Below the pieces are notes generated by a model. It did no database searches. It saw only the letters and a list, made by a program, of their open reading frames with translations, and was not told the DNA's origin. From positions 33,077,308-33,141,307 of the forward strand of contig OZ010675.1 in assembly GCA_963932185.1 (NCBI GenBank): a DNA stretch of 64,000 bases, given 5' to 3'. Positions 22,033 to 35,654 of the stretch are shown here, piece after piece. Within the stretch, counting starts at the first letter, position 1; every line of letters begins with the position of its first letter. Position numbers and translations under genes: made by a program. Source of the stretch: Troglohyphantes excavatus. Its lineage: Eukaryota > Arthropoda > Arachnida > Araneae > Linyphiidae.

Positions 22033-25000
22033 TGCTTCTTGTAAAGACGTTTCACTTCAAAAAATATGGCATAATTTTCTTTTTAAACATTTTTCTAATT
22101 TTTTATTCAGAAAATGATACTAAAATTGTTATTTATTATACATATAAGTTTATTATTAAACATATTTAAATTGTATTTGTATAATTGTATCGTTGTCACT
22201 AATTATAAAAGTGTTTTTGTAAATTTTAAATAACATATTTCTAATGAAGTGTTTAGTAATATTTAAAAAAATATTTTATAATTAAAAGCATAAGTTTGCG
22301 CATTAGGTACTATAAGTACACTTCGCATTAGGTACTATAAGTGCACTTGTATTAGTAAGGTTTACATTGTTCTTTTATTTTTGAAAGTACTTTTAATTTA
22401 ATTTGGTTTAACCATTTTCAAATACTATTGAATATCATTATATAATTATTAATAATATTTCAGAATATAATTATTTCTTTTACACCATATTAAACATTTA
22501 AAATATTTTCCGAGTTTCTATAATGCTATTTATTTTTGAAATGAATGATTTTAAAGGCTTATTTTTTTTACTAACAAGTGAAGTATAATCTAACATTTTC
22601 TTTATAAAATTTCGCAAAAGGTGCTTAAACAAACAAAAAGGATTTTTTCTAAATAGTTTCCCCAACATGTTTTTCAATATGCTGCAACATTACGAAATTT
22701 CACGTTGGTGTATTGTAATTGTTATTTTTATTCCTATGCAAATGTTTATTTTGGAAAGTATCGCGGCATTAAATGAACCAGGAAGTTACGATACTCCGGT
22801 TGTAAAATAATACTTTCGTAAAAATAAACATTTGTTATAAGTTGATTTGACAAGTGGACTGTGTGTTAGTTACGTAATTTTTCAAGTACTATTTTCCAAC
22901 TATTTACTTAAAAGTTAAACAAAAACTCTGAGTTCTATGATTATATTAACGCTTTCAAGACTAAAGCGGTCGAACTCGGTATTGCATTCAATGTATTTTC
23001 AAAACGGCTTATACTCAGCTTTAGGAAGATCATACATTTTTTATACAGAAATTTCTTTATATGAAAGTTATCTGAGTGTGTAAGGTTCCTTACTTTTTCA
23101 CATGCAAACTTTTTTAATCCTAAGAGTAAAGTTCGTAGGTTATTCGTGGTTCGAATTTCCTCAGCAAGCTCGAGATCGGAGAATTGCGAATTTGAATCTT
23201 GTGATTCGCCAAACATCCGCTGTTGTTCAAATTTCATCATGTTGGTCGGGGTATGGAAGTTTAGAGAGTGGGGTTGTTTCTGGTCACCTGATCGTGGTTC
23301 TGCAAAAGCTGTGGACTTTTTGTTAGATAAAAGCAAATTTCCCCCATATTTTAAACCTTCATTACCTTACTCCCCCTACATGTTGTTTTTTGGCATTTTT
23401 CTAAACATATTTTATGCATAAGATTAAATATATGGGTATTCATAAAAAAAAAAAAGAAAGACCGTGATTTACTAATGACCTATTGGGAAAGATCAGAGTT
23501 TGAAAATTAAGGAGAGTGGGTTGAAGAAGCTTTGTTACAACTCACGGCCTAGTTGGCCTAACGTGTTATACCCTCGGTGTGAAAGGCATTTTGTAGTATA
23601 ATAAAAGAAAATATATCAAGAAACAAAGGTCGTAAATACCTTTGAGAGGACATTTTGTACATAACTAATCTTTGTCTTTTAATAGGCAACATTTGAACGG
23701 TTTTAAAAATTTATTATAATTATATATAGGCGGCATTTCAATGAAAAGGGTTAAAATACAAAGTTAATTCTTAAACTTTCGAAAATATGAAAAAATTTAG
23801 TTGTGTGTGACTAAAATATTTTCCTATCTCTTCCCCTCAATAAAATTGGTATTTTCAAAAAATATATAAAAGAATGTTCTTTTCGATGTTTTCTCTTTAG
23901 CACCCGTGATTAATAGATGTCAGAAATGTTTTTACATAACAGTTTCAGTTTCTCTCTGTGACATTGATTTTATTCAGCAAGGAGTGACTTAATGACAGCT
24001 AATGTCCGTTGTACGAAACATTTCACTCTGCTAATGCTTTCTTATGGCTCCGAGGAGCAATTAGCGACGGCAAACCTCCATCAATCAGGATTGGAAGCGA
24101 AGGTGTTAGCTTCCGTGTTGATGACGTATTCCGGACTATCTATGTGCAGGAAATAGCGGAATATTTACGCTCTGAGTATAAAATGTGGGTTGGAAACCGA
24201 CAAAGGTTTGAGTGTGATGATTTATGTACCCGTCTGTCGTAACTGATTTATGGATGATGAAGTTTTAACATAATTGTTTTAAGTTATTTTAATTATTCTC
24301 GGGTGGAATTTTGTCATTGAGAATAGAAACTACACCTATGTGTCGTTTTTGAAGTATTAACTAAATATTCTAAATAAAAATTAAGGGGCAGAATTCTTTT
24401 GTTTTTCTTTCCTTCTTCTAACTTTTCTTCTCCTTCTAGCTAAAACACACAAACATTGTATCAGAATATTTTTATATAAGTTAAGTCTACATGAAGGTGA
24501 AATGTTTTGAAGCAGACTTCAATATACTTTACAAATATTTTCGACAATAAAACTTATATACGTAAAAAATATATTTCTATAAAACCTTACCTAATGGGAA
24601 TTCTCCCGAGTTATATTTTCTTCGTTATTTGCATTAGGCTTTAATGACGAACTCTATTTACTTTGATTCTTAAATATGCTTTCAAAACAACGTACTTATT
24701 TAATTTTATAACTTTTATGATATATATAACATTTAATTGTGTATTAAAATTATTTTTTATGTACTTGATATTTACTTTGATAAAAAAAAGTACGTAATTC
24801 GAGTGCTTGAACTATTTTTTTTTCCGAACAAACTTCGTTTAATATTAAAATGTATTTCATACCTTACATTTCTTTATTTTTGACAAAATATTCATTAAGA
24901 ACATACTTCGCAAAGAACATTTTATATTTTTATATATCTAACGAACAAAATCTAACGAAAATATTTCATGATTTTTGACGAAATGCTTATTAAAAGCATG

Positions 25001-26097
25001 GTTGATAGAAATAAAAACATTAATTTATGTTGATACGATTTAAGAATAATGAATTGGTTTGTAGTTTCTTTTGCGTTTCTTTTGGGTAACTATTTTTTAA
25101 TAATTGTTATTTTACATTACATAAATTGTTCTAAAATATTTTCGAATTAAAATTTTCCGTAATAAAAATTCCTTTTAATCAAATAAATTCTAAAAAAAAT
25201 AATTTAGAGTTTTCTATTAAGTTTTGAAAAAATTATGTATTCCTGTTTTTAAGATTTTTTATTAAGTAATTTTTTTATTAGGAAATTTGCTCTTTGTTTT
25301 ATTTTCAATATTTATAGTTACGATTTCTTACCGAATCATTTTATGAATTTTTACTTAAATTCGTGGGTTGATTTTATATCCCTTACCTATTTCTAACGAC
25401 AAAATGAATCGCATAACCACTTCTCCAAGACCTCGCTCTATCTAAAAATACGTACGTCTCTTGTAAGTTTTGCATAACAAAAAAAATATCTCCTTAAGAA
25501 TAAAAGAACACGCTTTAGACCACTTAAAGAAACAAAACTTTTCTCTGAACACACTTATTTTCGGAAAGCAAATTATCTTAACCGTGGATTCGACCTTGAC
25601 CCAACATATCATTAATATACTAATTACCGAAAATTTACCCAAAAACTATACTTCAAGGGATAATACTGAAGATAAGGCCTCTTTTCTTGATTTGTAACTT
25701 CGTGCCAAGAAAAGAGCTCTTTGATATTCTTTCAGAAGAATCATTCTTACTATTTAGACTTTAACTATTCAAATTTAAACACTAATAATTATATTTTATT
25801 ATTAATTATATGCATATTAATTGCCATGGTAAAAATTTAACAGTAAATAGGATAACTGTTAGAAGATAGTTAAATTTTATAATGGTTAATAGTTAATGTT
25901 AAATATGATTAGAATAACGCAAATTGATGTAGAGAAAATTACTTATTAATCCCTTATTCAATACAATCGGTTTAATTATTCTTAAAAGTATTGTTTATTC
26001 AATGAATGCAAAATGAGAAATATTTTATTTTGAAGAACTTTTATTTAAACGATTATGCTTAATAATTTATTGTTTAAACTAGTCGTGTGTGTAAACC
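22033..26097. other. AT-rich DNA without a recognisable gene
   Basis: A 25-26-bp duplication (GCATTAGGTACTATAAGT) lies at 22297-22349. Frames at 22941-23421 overlap on both strands and show no domain. The frame at 24009-24242 is in a slightly GC-richer patch but has no recognisable product. The rest is simple AT-rich sequence. Confidence 0.6.
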
Positions 26098-26561
26098 ACT
26101 GAACTATAACTGTAACTTCTGGAACACGCATAACTAGATCGTTCTATTAGCGCGGTTGAAGCCTTACTGTAAGCAGCCATAATGTACCGCAACTAATATT
26201 TAAAAGTGATTTTGTGTATTTTTTCTTCTCGGACAATTATAAAATTTTTAAATATGTTTAGATATTTAATTTTCTATATATAACATCAAATTATATATTG
26301 CTAAAAATATAGTTTTGTTTTTTGCTGCTTATCCACTTATTATTTGTTTAAATGGATTTAAAAGAATAGACATTCAAAATGAGTTTTAAAAAGAAATTTT
26401 AAAAAATAGCCAAAAGCTCTACAATTCGGCATATTCTAGAATGAATAATATACGAAATATAGAAATAGAAATGAAGGCGGGGTACACTTTTTAATCTTCA
26501 ATCGGCTTCAAATCAAAAAACTGCCTTGCAAAATCCAGTAATTACAGTTAGAGATCAATGG
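26098..26561. mobile_element. hAT-like MITE, second copy
   Basis: The left end begins ACTGAACTATAACTGTAACT and the right end, read inward, contains CATTGATCTCTAACTGTAAT. Interior blocks match the 13.8-kb copy, such as GCGGTTGAAGCC near the left and AATCGGCTTCAAATCAA near the right. Flanks resemble each other only loosely (TGTAAACC and TGTGGACA), so the target duplication has decayed or I have the ends slightly wrong. Confidence 0.6.
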
Positions 26562-27620
26562 TGTGGACAATGGGAAAGTGCTATTAAACTATTGAGGTTA
26601 CACCTTTGAAGAGATCTTAAAAGGTTTACAATTGTCAGTACTGATTTTACTTTTGTGTTCATCGTTTCGTATGATTTCTAAATACAAAAGTTTCTTATAT
26701 AAATAATATATTTTTACGATTTATTATATTTAATTAAATTAGATTTTTTCAAGTGTATTAAGCTTTAATATTTTTTACGGTAACATTATGTTTATATTTA
26801 CGAAATTCTCAAAGAAAATCTTGCTAGCAAGATATATATTATGATGATAAGGATAATCTTCCCTGATTTCTAATTACGCCATTGTTGTTCATTAAAGTTA
26901 AAACTTTAATGTGAATCCTTAGTAGGACAGTCGGTTTTGAACCTCAACTAAGGTAATTTAACTGTTATAATTGAATGTTTGTTATATGTATTTTTAAATA
27001 ATAATTATAGTACTGCGCAAACATACGCCAACTGGCATTAGAATTTCTTAAACGAGCTCCAGATATAAATTATCCAATACTCTCTAAAAGTTTAAAAAAT
27101 TTCTTCTTTCCTTAAATTTTAATCGGAAAATATTTTTAATTTTAAACATGCAAAACAATGCATGGAAGATTGACTAACGCATGGATAACATTTCAAACAT
27201 GTTAAGAATTGAACCATCTTCCATCCAAAGTTTTCTTTTCTTTCCAAGTCTAGAATACCACTTAAGTCTTGTCGGAAGGTTTAAAAGGAAAGCAAAAGTG
27301 TGAAATGATATGTTGTAAGCGCATTGGACCACTCCCAGTAATTTACTCCTGCAGACGTTGCAGCTCTTTAGTAATCAGATCCCAGATGTGTATCTCTTTG
27401 ATAAGCATGAGATGTTATCGTTTAAAGAAGGAATTAATCTGATATGAATCCACACCTCTTGAAAACATTAAAAAAAATGTTGCTCCATTTTAAGATAGCA
27501 CTCTTGTCAAACTTCGCGTATTGACCGGTTTTTTTTTAATTTCAGAAATAGTTCTCACTGTTAATGAAGACAAAAGGCATGTTGTATGTGTTGTTTGTAT
27601 TATTTTGTAGGACGGAAGGA
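26562..27620. other. AT-rich DNA without a recognisable gene
   Basis: No domain, RNA gene or element end was found. Bases 27160-27500 are less AT-rich but have stops in all frames. Confidence 0.6.
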
Positions 27621-27623
27621 TAG

Positions 27624-28672
27624 GGTCCTAGTTTCCCAGTGCATAAACGTGTTCGGTTAGCAGTCAGAGGATTTCCATGTCGAGTCCGACTGAGTAGACT
27701 TGACAAAGAAAAGTTAAATTGTAGTAATCTTACGATTGGAGCCAGTTTCGCTACTAAAATACTAGAAATTCGTCTAAAAATTTCCAAAAATTTTATTGGC
27801 GTGTATACAAAACCAGCGAACGATAAATCGGATCGGGGTCCAATCAGAGAGTTGTAATATTAAATAGAGAGCGCCTTCAATACCAGACTCTCATAAGGCC
27901 GCGGTGTCAACATTGAAAAGAAAAACCAACATCACGTGGTTTTAGCGCTGCCAGATTCGGCGTTCAAACATCTGCAAGAGTTTCAAATTTGGCACACTTT
28001 CTTCTTTTTTGGTGATAAGGAGTTCTGTCCGCATTCAACTTCTTAACATATATATACGTATTTACTTATTTTCAAACAATATGCGCTAAATATTTCCTCT
28101 TCATTAACGAAACGAAAATATTTTATTTGTGTTCAATACTCGAAGAAGCGAAACTCTTTATATTTCTCAGGTTTTATTGTTCATATTTTCTTATTGAAGT
28201 ATACAAAATAACAATTGAAAAAACTTCGCTTATGGTAATTTTTTTACATAAAAACGTAATGCAATTATTTCAAAACAACAAAGTAAGAAAAATCTCCTTA
28301 ATACATCTATTCAACTCCCTTAAATTGTGTCACTCGTTCAAAAAAAACGATATTTAAATACAAAATTAAACACAAAACCATATTACAGTACTTCGATCTC
28401 GTTTAGTTCTTAAAGTCGCCAAGGCCTGCCAAGTAATATTGGCGCATGAATGAATTGGCATTTCCACATATCACGTGGTTTCAATGATGGACACACGGAA
28501 ATCAGCATTTTTATACCTCTATTTTTATCATTACTCTATGGGTCCAATGTCCTGACGCGTACTCAGATTGCGCTGGGTGCCAACTCGGGTGTTACATCGT
28601 CATCTGACCTTGGTAAAAAAAATGAAATATTTATGTGTATGAAGGTATGTGTGTGGCTGCGTTAAGCATTAT
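27624..28672 (+). mobile_element. SINE split by a 695-bp insertion
   Basis: The first half, 27624-27844, has a decayed tRNA-like head and body up to CGGATCGGGGTCCAAT. The second half resumes at 28540 with GGGTCCAATGTCCTGACG and runs through GTGCCAACTCGGGTGTTACA to the GT-rich part near 28650. The family's 3' end is missing. GGGTCCAAT is present on both sides of the gap. Confidence 0.75.
27845..28539. mobile_element. 695-bp insertion of unknown family inside the SINE
   Basis: It interrupts the SINE exactly and is flanked by a 9-bp direct repeat, GGGTCCAAT (27836-27844 and 28540-28548). The outermost ~25 bases of the two ends look weakly inverted (AGAGAGTTGTAATATTAAAT at the left; ATAGAGTAATGATAAAAATA at the right, read inward). 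ATCACGTGGTTT occurs near both ends in the same direction. A 9-bp duplication is typical of Mutator-like elements, but the ends are too weak to decide. No transposase remains. Confidence 0.5.
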
Positions 28673-28761
28673 AAATGAGGACAGAAATAGGCTGAAGGAA
28701 ACTTATTAATCAAATCAAATAGTCGACAAGCATAAAATCTCAGCCATGCTTTCCTTGTATA

Positions 28762-29249
28762 CACTGAGTGGCCAAAATATTATGACCATCCAACGTTTTT
28801 AAGTAAATTGGCTGTGACGTGACAATGTTACCGTCAGTAGACGAAAGAAGTGTGCTAAATGAAAGGTGCTGTTCTTACTACGTTTGTAGAAGCGTTTTTG
28901 TTTGAACAACAAGTAGGACCGCAAAACGGGATTTTACGGTTTTTGAGCGTGTGATGATTGCTGGTGCTCAGAAACATGGAGTGAACATCAACAAAGCACT
29001 GTTACTGGACACGACTAGACAGTTAGCCAAAAAAACTGGATCTCAGAGTGCCTTCTGTGATCTATAGCGGCCACTGAATAATCGAGCGAGCAGAAGAATT
29101 TTTAAATTTGTAATTAACAATCGAAGGGTAACAGAGTAGCAAATTGTAGCATATTTTCATCAAGGGTCCTCACAAAGGATCTCTAATATTTGCCGTACAC
29201 TTCAGCGTATGGGATATGGGTATGATCATAATATTTTTTCCTCTCCGTG
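28762..29249 (+). mobile_element. internally deleted Tc1-like transposon
   Basis: The element is 488 bp, with TA dinucleotides at 28760-28761 and 29250-29251. The ends are ~30-bp inverted repeats: the left begins CACTGAGTGGCCAAAATATT, and the right, read inward, begins CACGGAGAGGAAAAAATATT. It keeps the N-terminal DNA-binding part of a transposase and then runs into the right end. The catalytic domain has been lost. Confidence 0.85.
28935..29222 (+). pseudogene. Tc1-like transposase, N-terminal remnant
   Basis: In one frame from 29080 the translation reads NRASRRIFKFVINNRRVTE, a stop, then QIVAYFHQGSSQRISNICRT and LQRMGYG. This is the helix-turn-helix region of Tc1-type transposases, which binds the element's own ends. 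Upstream, HGVNINKALLL is likely the preceding part. There is an in-frame TAG in the middle, and the DD(E/D) catalytic core is gone. It is not functional. Confidence 0.8.
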
Positions 29250-29251
29250 TA

Positions 29252-31990
29252 TAAGAAGTTTACGTATATCTTTTGCGATCATCAATTCAACTTGGGAACT
29301 ATAAAACATTAGATAATTGGAGTTAATTTTAAAATGTTAGGGTTATAGTATCTGGTGATATTACATGTATATATGTGTAATATATATAAACACAGAGTTC
29401 TAATACCGGTCATATTCCAGATAAATCACTGGAAAATAACTGGTTTTAGTTTTAAGTTGATACAAGTTGTAATTTTACTTGTTAAAATTAGTTTTATTTT
29501 CTACAAATGAAGAGTAATGTTTCATTCAAGTGTTTTCTTCACACATATTACACACTCTGCTCTTTGATGAGGTAAAGGCCTTTGCACCCTTTATACGATA
29601 TGTTTGGGACTATCTGTTTTCTGTGTTTCTTTTTATTTATTTTTCAAATGTAACTTTTAAGATTGTGTCCCGGCTTGTGACACTTCTTTCGGTGGAGACA
29701 TAAACGTTTCCATGGAAACCACAAACCTTATTTAATGGATCATTTAGAACGTTATGAAGATTTTTAGGTATTTGGATGTCAACAAGAATTCTAAAAGGTT
29801 ATTTTATGCATTTTTTAATGAGTAGTATAATTGCCAAAGTAGCTATATACACGAAAGGTTTTTTTCAGTAAATCGCGAAAAACTGTCAAAATCTAACTAT
29901 TGTTAACTCAATAATATTTTTTTTCAGCTGTTTCTTTAAGTATTTTTTTCCACGATTTTTTTTTTATTCTGCAATTTTACTTGCAAACAAACTTTGTGTG
30001 TTATGTACCATTTTATGGTATCCTAATTATTTATAGACGTGATCACTTTATAATCGCTCATGACTCCTAAATGATGCTCCCCTCACGTTTCGATTGACCC
30101 CAGAAATCCGCGTGTCAATAAATCGCAACCAGTCCGAACAAAACCTACCTCAACAGTCCCGATCCTATGTGGGAGTGAACAAGCTCCTCGCAACAGGTGT
30201 GTACCGAAGGTAGTGGCTGTGAATCCAGGTACACACACGACATTTTTTTCCCTTTCTTCTATTTTTCTTATTTGCCCAGGAGTTGAATAGACAGGTCTGT
30301 CATGGAACCACGTGTATGGGGCCTTTGTTAGGATGCCACGGTTTTTTTCCCAACTGCGATCAGAATAAATGTAATAAAATAAACGATGGTTTTGCTCGAA
30401 ACGGAAATCTCAATTACTAATAAGATGTAATTCGGCTGATTATCAGCGGATGTGGAAGAGGATTGTAGATGGAGTTATGGATAAGAAAGAATGATTGTCT
30501 GAAATGGATTTTTGAGATATGATTTTTTTATTCGTATTCGGTTGGATTGAAGTAATAAGAAAATAAAAAGACCTCTGATCTTTTGAAAAATACCCGAGAT
30601 ATAAGAACTTGTTTCAAACTTTCATTTATTTAACAGCTCAAATTAATTACCTAATTATAATGTATTTTCGTACGCTATGATTTATACTGCGTAAACATGT
30701 GTTCGTGGTAAGAATATAGATATGTAAAAAGCCTTTGTTAGTTGTGTGGTTAATAAGTTTTATTTGAGTTCTACAACAAGTTTTTATTGACACAAAGTTC
30801 ATTAAAAGTTTTATTTGAGTAAGGTAGCAAAGTGCTACAAAATGCGCTTTGTACGCGAATATAAACGGTAAAAATTTCAATGTTGTTTACAAAAGAACTT
30901 GGCATTCAATTAAATATATCAAGGTATTCAATTAAATATATAAAAGTAAAATGTAATTCGCTTTAGTGTCCAAAAAATGTTTTTAAATACATTAAGGATA
31001 TTATTGGCAGGGGAGATTCGAGGAACTTTTGCACCACATGTAAATTTTATTTTACACTACAAATTGCGCAAATGGATTTTGTTTTGTTGGTGATTCGATA
31101 AATTAAGTTATATTTTTAATATTAGGGATTACTAATTTTGTCGAATTAAAATTTTATATTTTAAAGGTGTCAAATGTCAAAATTTGGAGAAATCGGTTAT
31201 GCCGTGTAAAGAGTGTATTTTTTGGTTGTCCAAAATGAAATTCAAGCTTTATATCTTTTATAATTTTTTTTCTGAATAAAATATTTAAATTTTGCTTCTC
31301 AATTAAATTAACGTACATAAATGTAATTAGCATTTTAATGAAAAAAAAGCAATTCTTGAAAAAAATCAAATGTTGACTATAAATTTACAACCAAAATCAT
31401 TTACATTGGTTTTTTCTCTGAAATTATACACGCAATCTAACCCCAAGCGGCTGTTTGTGTCTCTTATTTCTTAAGCCTTGATTCTTGAACTCACGTTAAA
31501 CATAAAAAAATAATCTAAAATAATTTTTTTTCTCTCATGGTCAAAATTTTTTTTGTACGTGTATTATATAATTTTAACACATTTAATTTTTTGAAATATT
31601 AATATCGAATATTAAATATTAACCAGCAAATATTAAATATCAAAGACGCAAAGTGCATGTTTCTGTCTGTCACAACATTTCTAGGCTCTTTGTGCAAAAC
31701 TGAATGATACTTTGCTTGTCAGACACGGACGATTTTGTTTATAACTGTAAATAATCGTAAAAACTATCATATTATGTATTTTAATAAAGAGTTTCAATAA
31801 AATACCCTAAAACTTTAAATATTATTACGACCTTGTACCAAAATTTGGTACCCATTTAACTGCAACCAACATTTGGTGCTTAGTTTCACCATTTTACGGT
31901 GTAACCACGGATACCATTTAGTGGTGAAAAGTTGCATCAAAACTCATTACGTTGCTTAAAACTCAAAATTCGAGTTTTCTTAGTATTTTA
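29252..31990. other. AT-rich DNA without a recognisable gene
   Basis: Bases 30070-30370 are less AT-rich but all frames are interrupted. A small duplication of GTATTCAATTAAATATAT lies at about 30904-30943. Frames at 30647-30880 and 31154-31369 show no domain. Confidence 0.6.
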
Positions 31991-31995
31991 GTAGT

Positions 31996-32110
31996 AGTAA
32001 TTTTGTAGCGAAGCTGGCAACGCTCCGAATGCAGCGATCGGGTTTGAAATAGGAATCTTCTGATTCATAGCTGAACGCATTTATCCACTGGCCACAGAGG
32101 CCCGTGTTCA
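31996..32110 (-). mobile_element. SINE head fragment
   Basis: TTTTGTAGCGAAGCTGGCAA marks the SINE body. It is followed by a tRNA-like head on the minus strand ending CTGGCCACAGAGGCCCGTG. The 3' part of the SINE is absent. The head resembles the variant at 19.2 kb more than the one at 51.5 kb. Confidence 0.65.
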
Positions 32111-35100
32111 TCGTTGTCTTTCTTGGATTGGATAATCCGGCTTGTTGATGTAGCAACAACGAAAATTTCGGTTGTAGTTAAAGAGGTTGAACCAATTATC
32201 GGTGAAACCTCCGCTTTTTTTTTCGATAAAGGATTTTTGGTTCAACCTAAATTCTAATATGGTGTAATTTGCCGCATACCGTACGTCGTTGAACTGAAAT
32301 TTTTAAGTGTAGTCAAGTTTCTTAAATTATTACATGTCAGCGTACAGATATCTAATACAATATTTCAATATGAATGATCGTATTGAAATCAAAGTGTCTG
32401 GAACAGCGGTTATGGATGTGGACCACTACTTTCAAATACATTTAAATAAAATTCAGGTTTCATATTACTAAACAATAAATGTAACTCTGGTATCAAATAC
32501 TTTATTCTTTCAAATTAATTTATTACTAAAAATGTAATTGTATTTAACATAATTTTTTTTAATTAATTAACGTATTAACTATTGTTATCGAAATTACCAG
32601 TAATTCCTCAAATAATAGAATTGTATATTTGAGCCTGTATTTGTTTTAAAAAAATCGATAATTTTTAGTAGAAGCACGAAAGTACATATATAAGGGAACG
32701 AATACATTTAAAATAACACCTTTTCAAAGCTGCTTATGAAAATATTAAAAATACAATTTACTATTTCCAAAAACACAAGCTCAACTTAAAGTTGATGGCA
32801 ACAAAGATGTCACGAAAATAATTTTTCAAGCGTAATACAGAGACTTCACTACTGAGTATCTTCAATTGTAAGCAAATAAATGTTCATTCCCTATTTAGAT
32901 GTTTTGTATGAAAAGAATAAGCATCAAACAATTCCATTAAAAAATATATCTTTAAAAAAAATGTGTGATGAAATGAGTTCCGAGAACTACTTCAGACCTT
33001 CTAGCGGACCTCCAGGGGTCTGCGAACCACAGGTTTTGAACCATTGGTCTAGAATGTTGACAACAGTTTTTTGGATTAAAATAAATATTTTTCTTCAAAA
33101 CACACTATTTAGTATAATTTCCACCGTATAATAATTAAACACAAATGCAATTAAAATATATAACCACAAAAAAAAGTCCTTTACGATGTTCAAGGGAAGG
33201 AGACATCTGTCGGTCAATTTTCCGGAAAATGCCTTCGCAAAAAGCAATTAACTCGAAGTACCTGCGTTACTACTTTGAGTGTTTACAGCACTTTTTACGG
33301 CGTTGCTCCAGTTCAGCTTTAGGTAAAAAGCCTTCTTTTCAATTTAATGCGATATCTTCTTTCGGGGAGTTGCCTTTACTTTACTTCGGCTTCTTTCATC
33401 TTTCAATTTCTCCCACCCTCATTTAATTATTTTCTGGAATAATTAAGTTTTTTTTTTGTTGCATATTTCATTATAAAATAATTTAAAGTTGAGGTTTTTA
33501 ATATCTAGATGAAATTCTGCGAATTATATGAAATAAACTGTTTTTTTTTAATAAAAATAAAGGCAACTACCACACGTAATATCGGAAGATAAGTAAAGGA
33601 TAGGTAACTTTCGGTAATATGTGAAATATTTGGGCAACCCATCAGTGCATTAGGACCCAAATGAAATGAGTCCCAATGTCATATTAATAAATCCTTTAAA
33701 TTTAACATCCCAAATATTCCCGAGGTTTGTAAAAATTTTACTTTGGTTGTTTAATGCAAGAATCTTAAGAAAATTTTATTAAAAGATTTTTATTAAAAAA
33801 ATATTTTATATTTTTTCTTGAAGATTTTACATTATGTGAGTAGCCGAGATGCAAAAGTAGATATATTATGAGATAAACACGAAATACCATCAGACAATAT
33901 AAGCAGGTTTCGATGTTGTGTGAGATTGTTTTTTTTGTTGAAATTTTTATTCAGGGGGGAGAATTTTTATTCAGGAGTGGTTCAAACACGATACTGAGCC
34001 CTGGTTTGAAGTATAATATTTGGTTTTCAAAATAAAAAAACATTTAAAAAAAACTTTAAAAGTTTTTTGAAGATTTCTGAATAGGGATGAACAGGACTAG
34101 CAACTGCACTCCTATGTCACTTTTTTTTAATTAAAAAAAACCCCTTCAGTTTTGAAATATTATCATATTACTCATATTACGTCATAACTCACAAAACCGT
34201 TATTCCAATCGAGCAATAGCCCACAGAAGAAACGCCCTTTCCCAATGGCAATACTTTATCTTCAAATATAAGCAAAGACACCCGAAAAAAAATCTCCATC
34301 TTCTATAAAGCCCCGACACAAATCCACAAAAAAAAGTAAAAAATAACGATCGAGGTCAAAACCAAGAAAAGTGCAATAGTAAACCATTCCTTTTCCATCT
34401 CCTCGGATTAATAGAAGAAAGGATTGCTGTTGAAGAGGTACACTTGAAGCACGGGTTTCAAGTGAACATCTACCAGAAGTTGAAGAATAACGCTTTTTGT
34501 GAATGCCAACCGTGTTGGGTGCCTTATACAATAAATTCGCAGAAATTCCCAGAGTAGGAATCGGCATTCACAGCTTGTCAATGAAGAGATATGAGAGGGT
34601 GCAAAAAGGGGAGCATTGTTATCGGTTCGCACCTGTTGGTGACAAACCCGTTCAAGCGTATTCTATTAAATCATTTTTTTTTGGTCCTGTAACGTTTTTG
34701 GCAGGGTTTATTGATATTCATTCCGCGTCTTCATTGAGATTTTTGATAAGAAATGTTGGAGGACTTCTTAAACTTGTATGGCATTTTACGTCATTTCTGG
34801 AAGAAAGTGTTCCCCAAGTTTTATTAAAATTTTTTTTTAAATATTGCAAAAAAAAAAACTGTCATACTCTTAAAAAGGGTTTTACTTTATGATAAATATA
34901 ATTATAAAAAAATATTTATGCAACTGCTAACCTACTAGTTGAATTTACGATTACTTACTTAAGATTCTTTAAAAAAATTTGAAGATCCAATTTTTTTCCA
35001 TCTAAAAATAGAATAATTCTAAAATAGCTTGCCTTAAAGAATTGTAACGATAATATTTATGTGAATTGTAAGCAGAACGATAAATATGAATTTTAATCCT

Positions 35101-35218
35101 GTTTTAAAATTATTTTGAACATATATCAATTTTATACTTTTAAATGAAATAGTTGCCAATGTCATCAGGCTCTAACTCTTCAAATCAAGTAATTATGAGA
35201 TTTTCGTAAATTTACAGC
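32111..35218. other. AT-rich DNA without a recognisable gene
   Basis: Bases 33010-33050 (GGGGTCTGCGAACCACAGG, then TTTTGAACCATTGG) look like a hAT-type end, but no partner end was found. A two-copy run of TTTTTATTCAGG lies near 33945-33975. Frames at 33145-33426 and 34503-34892 are open but have no recognisable domain and AT-driven composition. Confidence 0.55.
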
Positions 35219-35504
35219 AAGTCAGACCTTCGAGCATGAATGGTCTATAGTAGAGAGAATATTTCATCATAATCGTGAAGCCCACATCTCAGAGCGAAAG
35301 GCCCATATCACGTGTCATCTCCGTATGAATTAAAAAATACTTGCGATTGGTTAATGAGTTGGGAAATGTGTAACAGTGAAAACTTATGAATGGAATGACG
35401 TAATTAACCACGTGTCTGAGGCCATACATGTCGGCTTCACTTTGATGTTAGCGAGAGTGAAGTCATGACTCCTCTACTACAAAGGATGCTCGAAGAGTCA
35501 GACT
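35219..35504. mobile_element. MITE, ~286 bp, superfamily unknown
   Basis: The left end AGTCAGACCTTCGAGCAT and the right end, read inward, AGTCTGACTCTTCGAGCAT are near-identical inverted repeats. The similarity continues inward for ~45 bases, with TAGTAGAG shared. The interior is less AT-rich than the flanks and has no coding frame. No clear target duplication was found. Confidence 0.6.
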
Positions 35505-35654
35505 AACTCTCAAACTTTGGAGACATTTTTCTTAAAACTTTCAAAAATGGCATTGGTAGTTCTTGTTCCAAACCATAATTTATTTATTCCAGATATATTT
35601 TAGACAATTTACATGTACAATAACGGATTACAGGATATGTAGCTTCCAAACATA

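Noticed and set aside
22941..23421. Overlapping frames on both strands of 74-131 codons
   Set aside because: They overlap each other, have no recognisable domain, and are expected by chance in this composition.
33001..33050. A hAT-type end (CCACAGGTTTTGAACCATTGG-like)
   Set aside because: Suggestive, but no matching second end or 8-bp duplication was found nearby.
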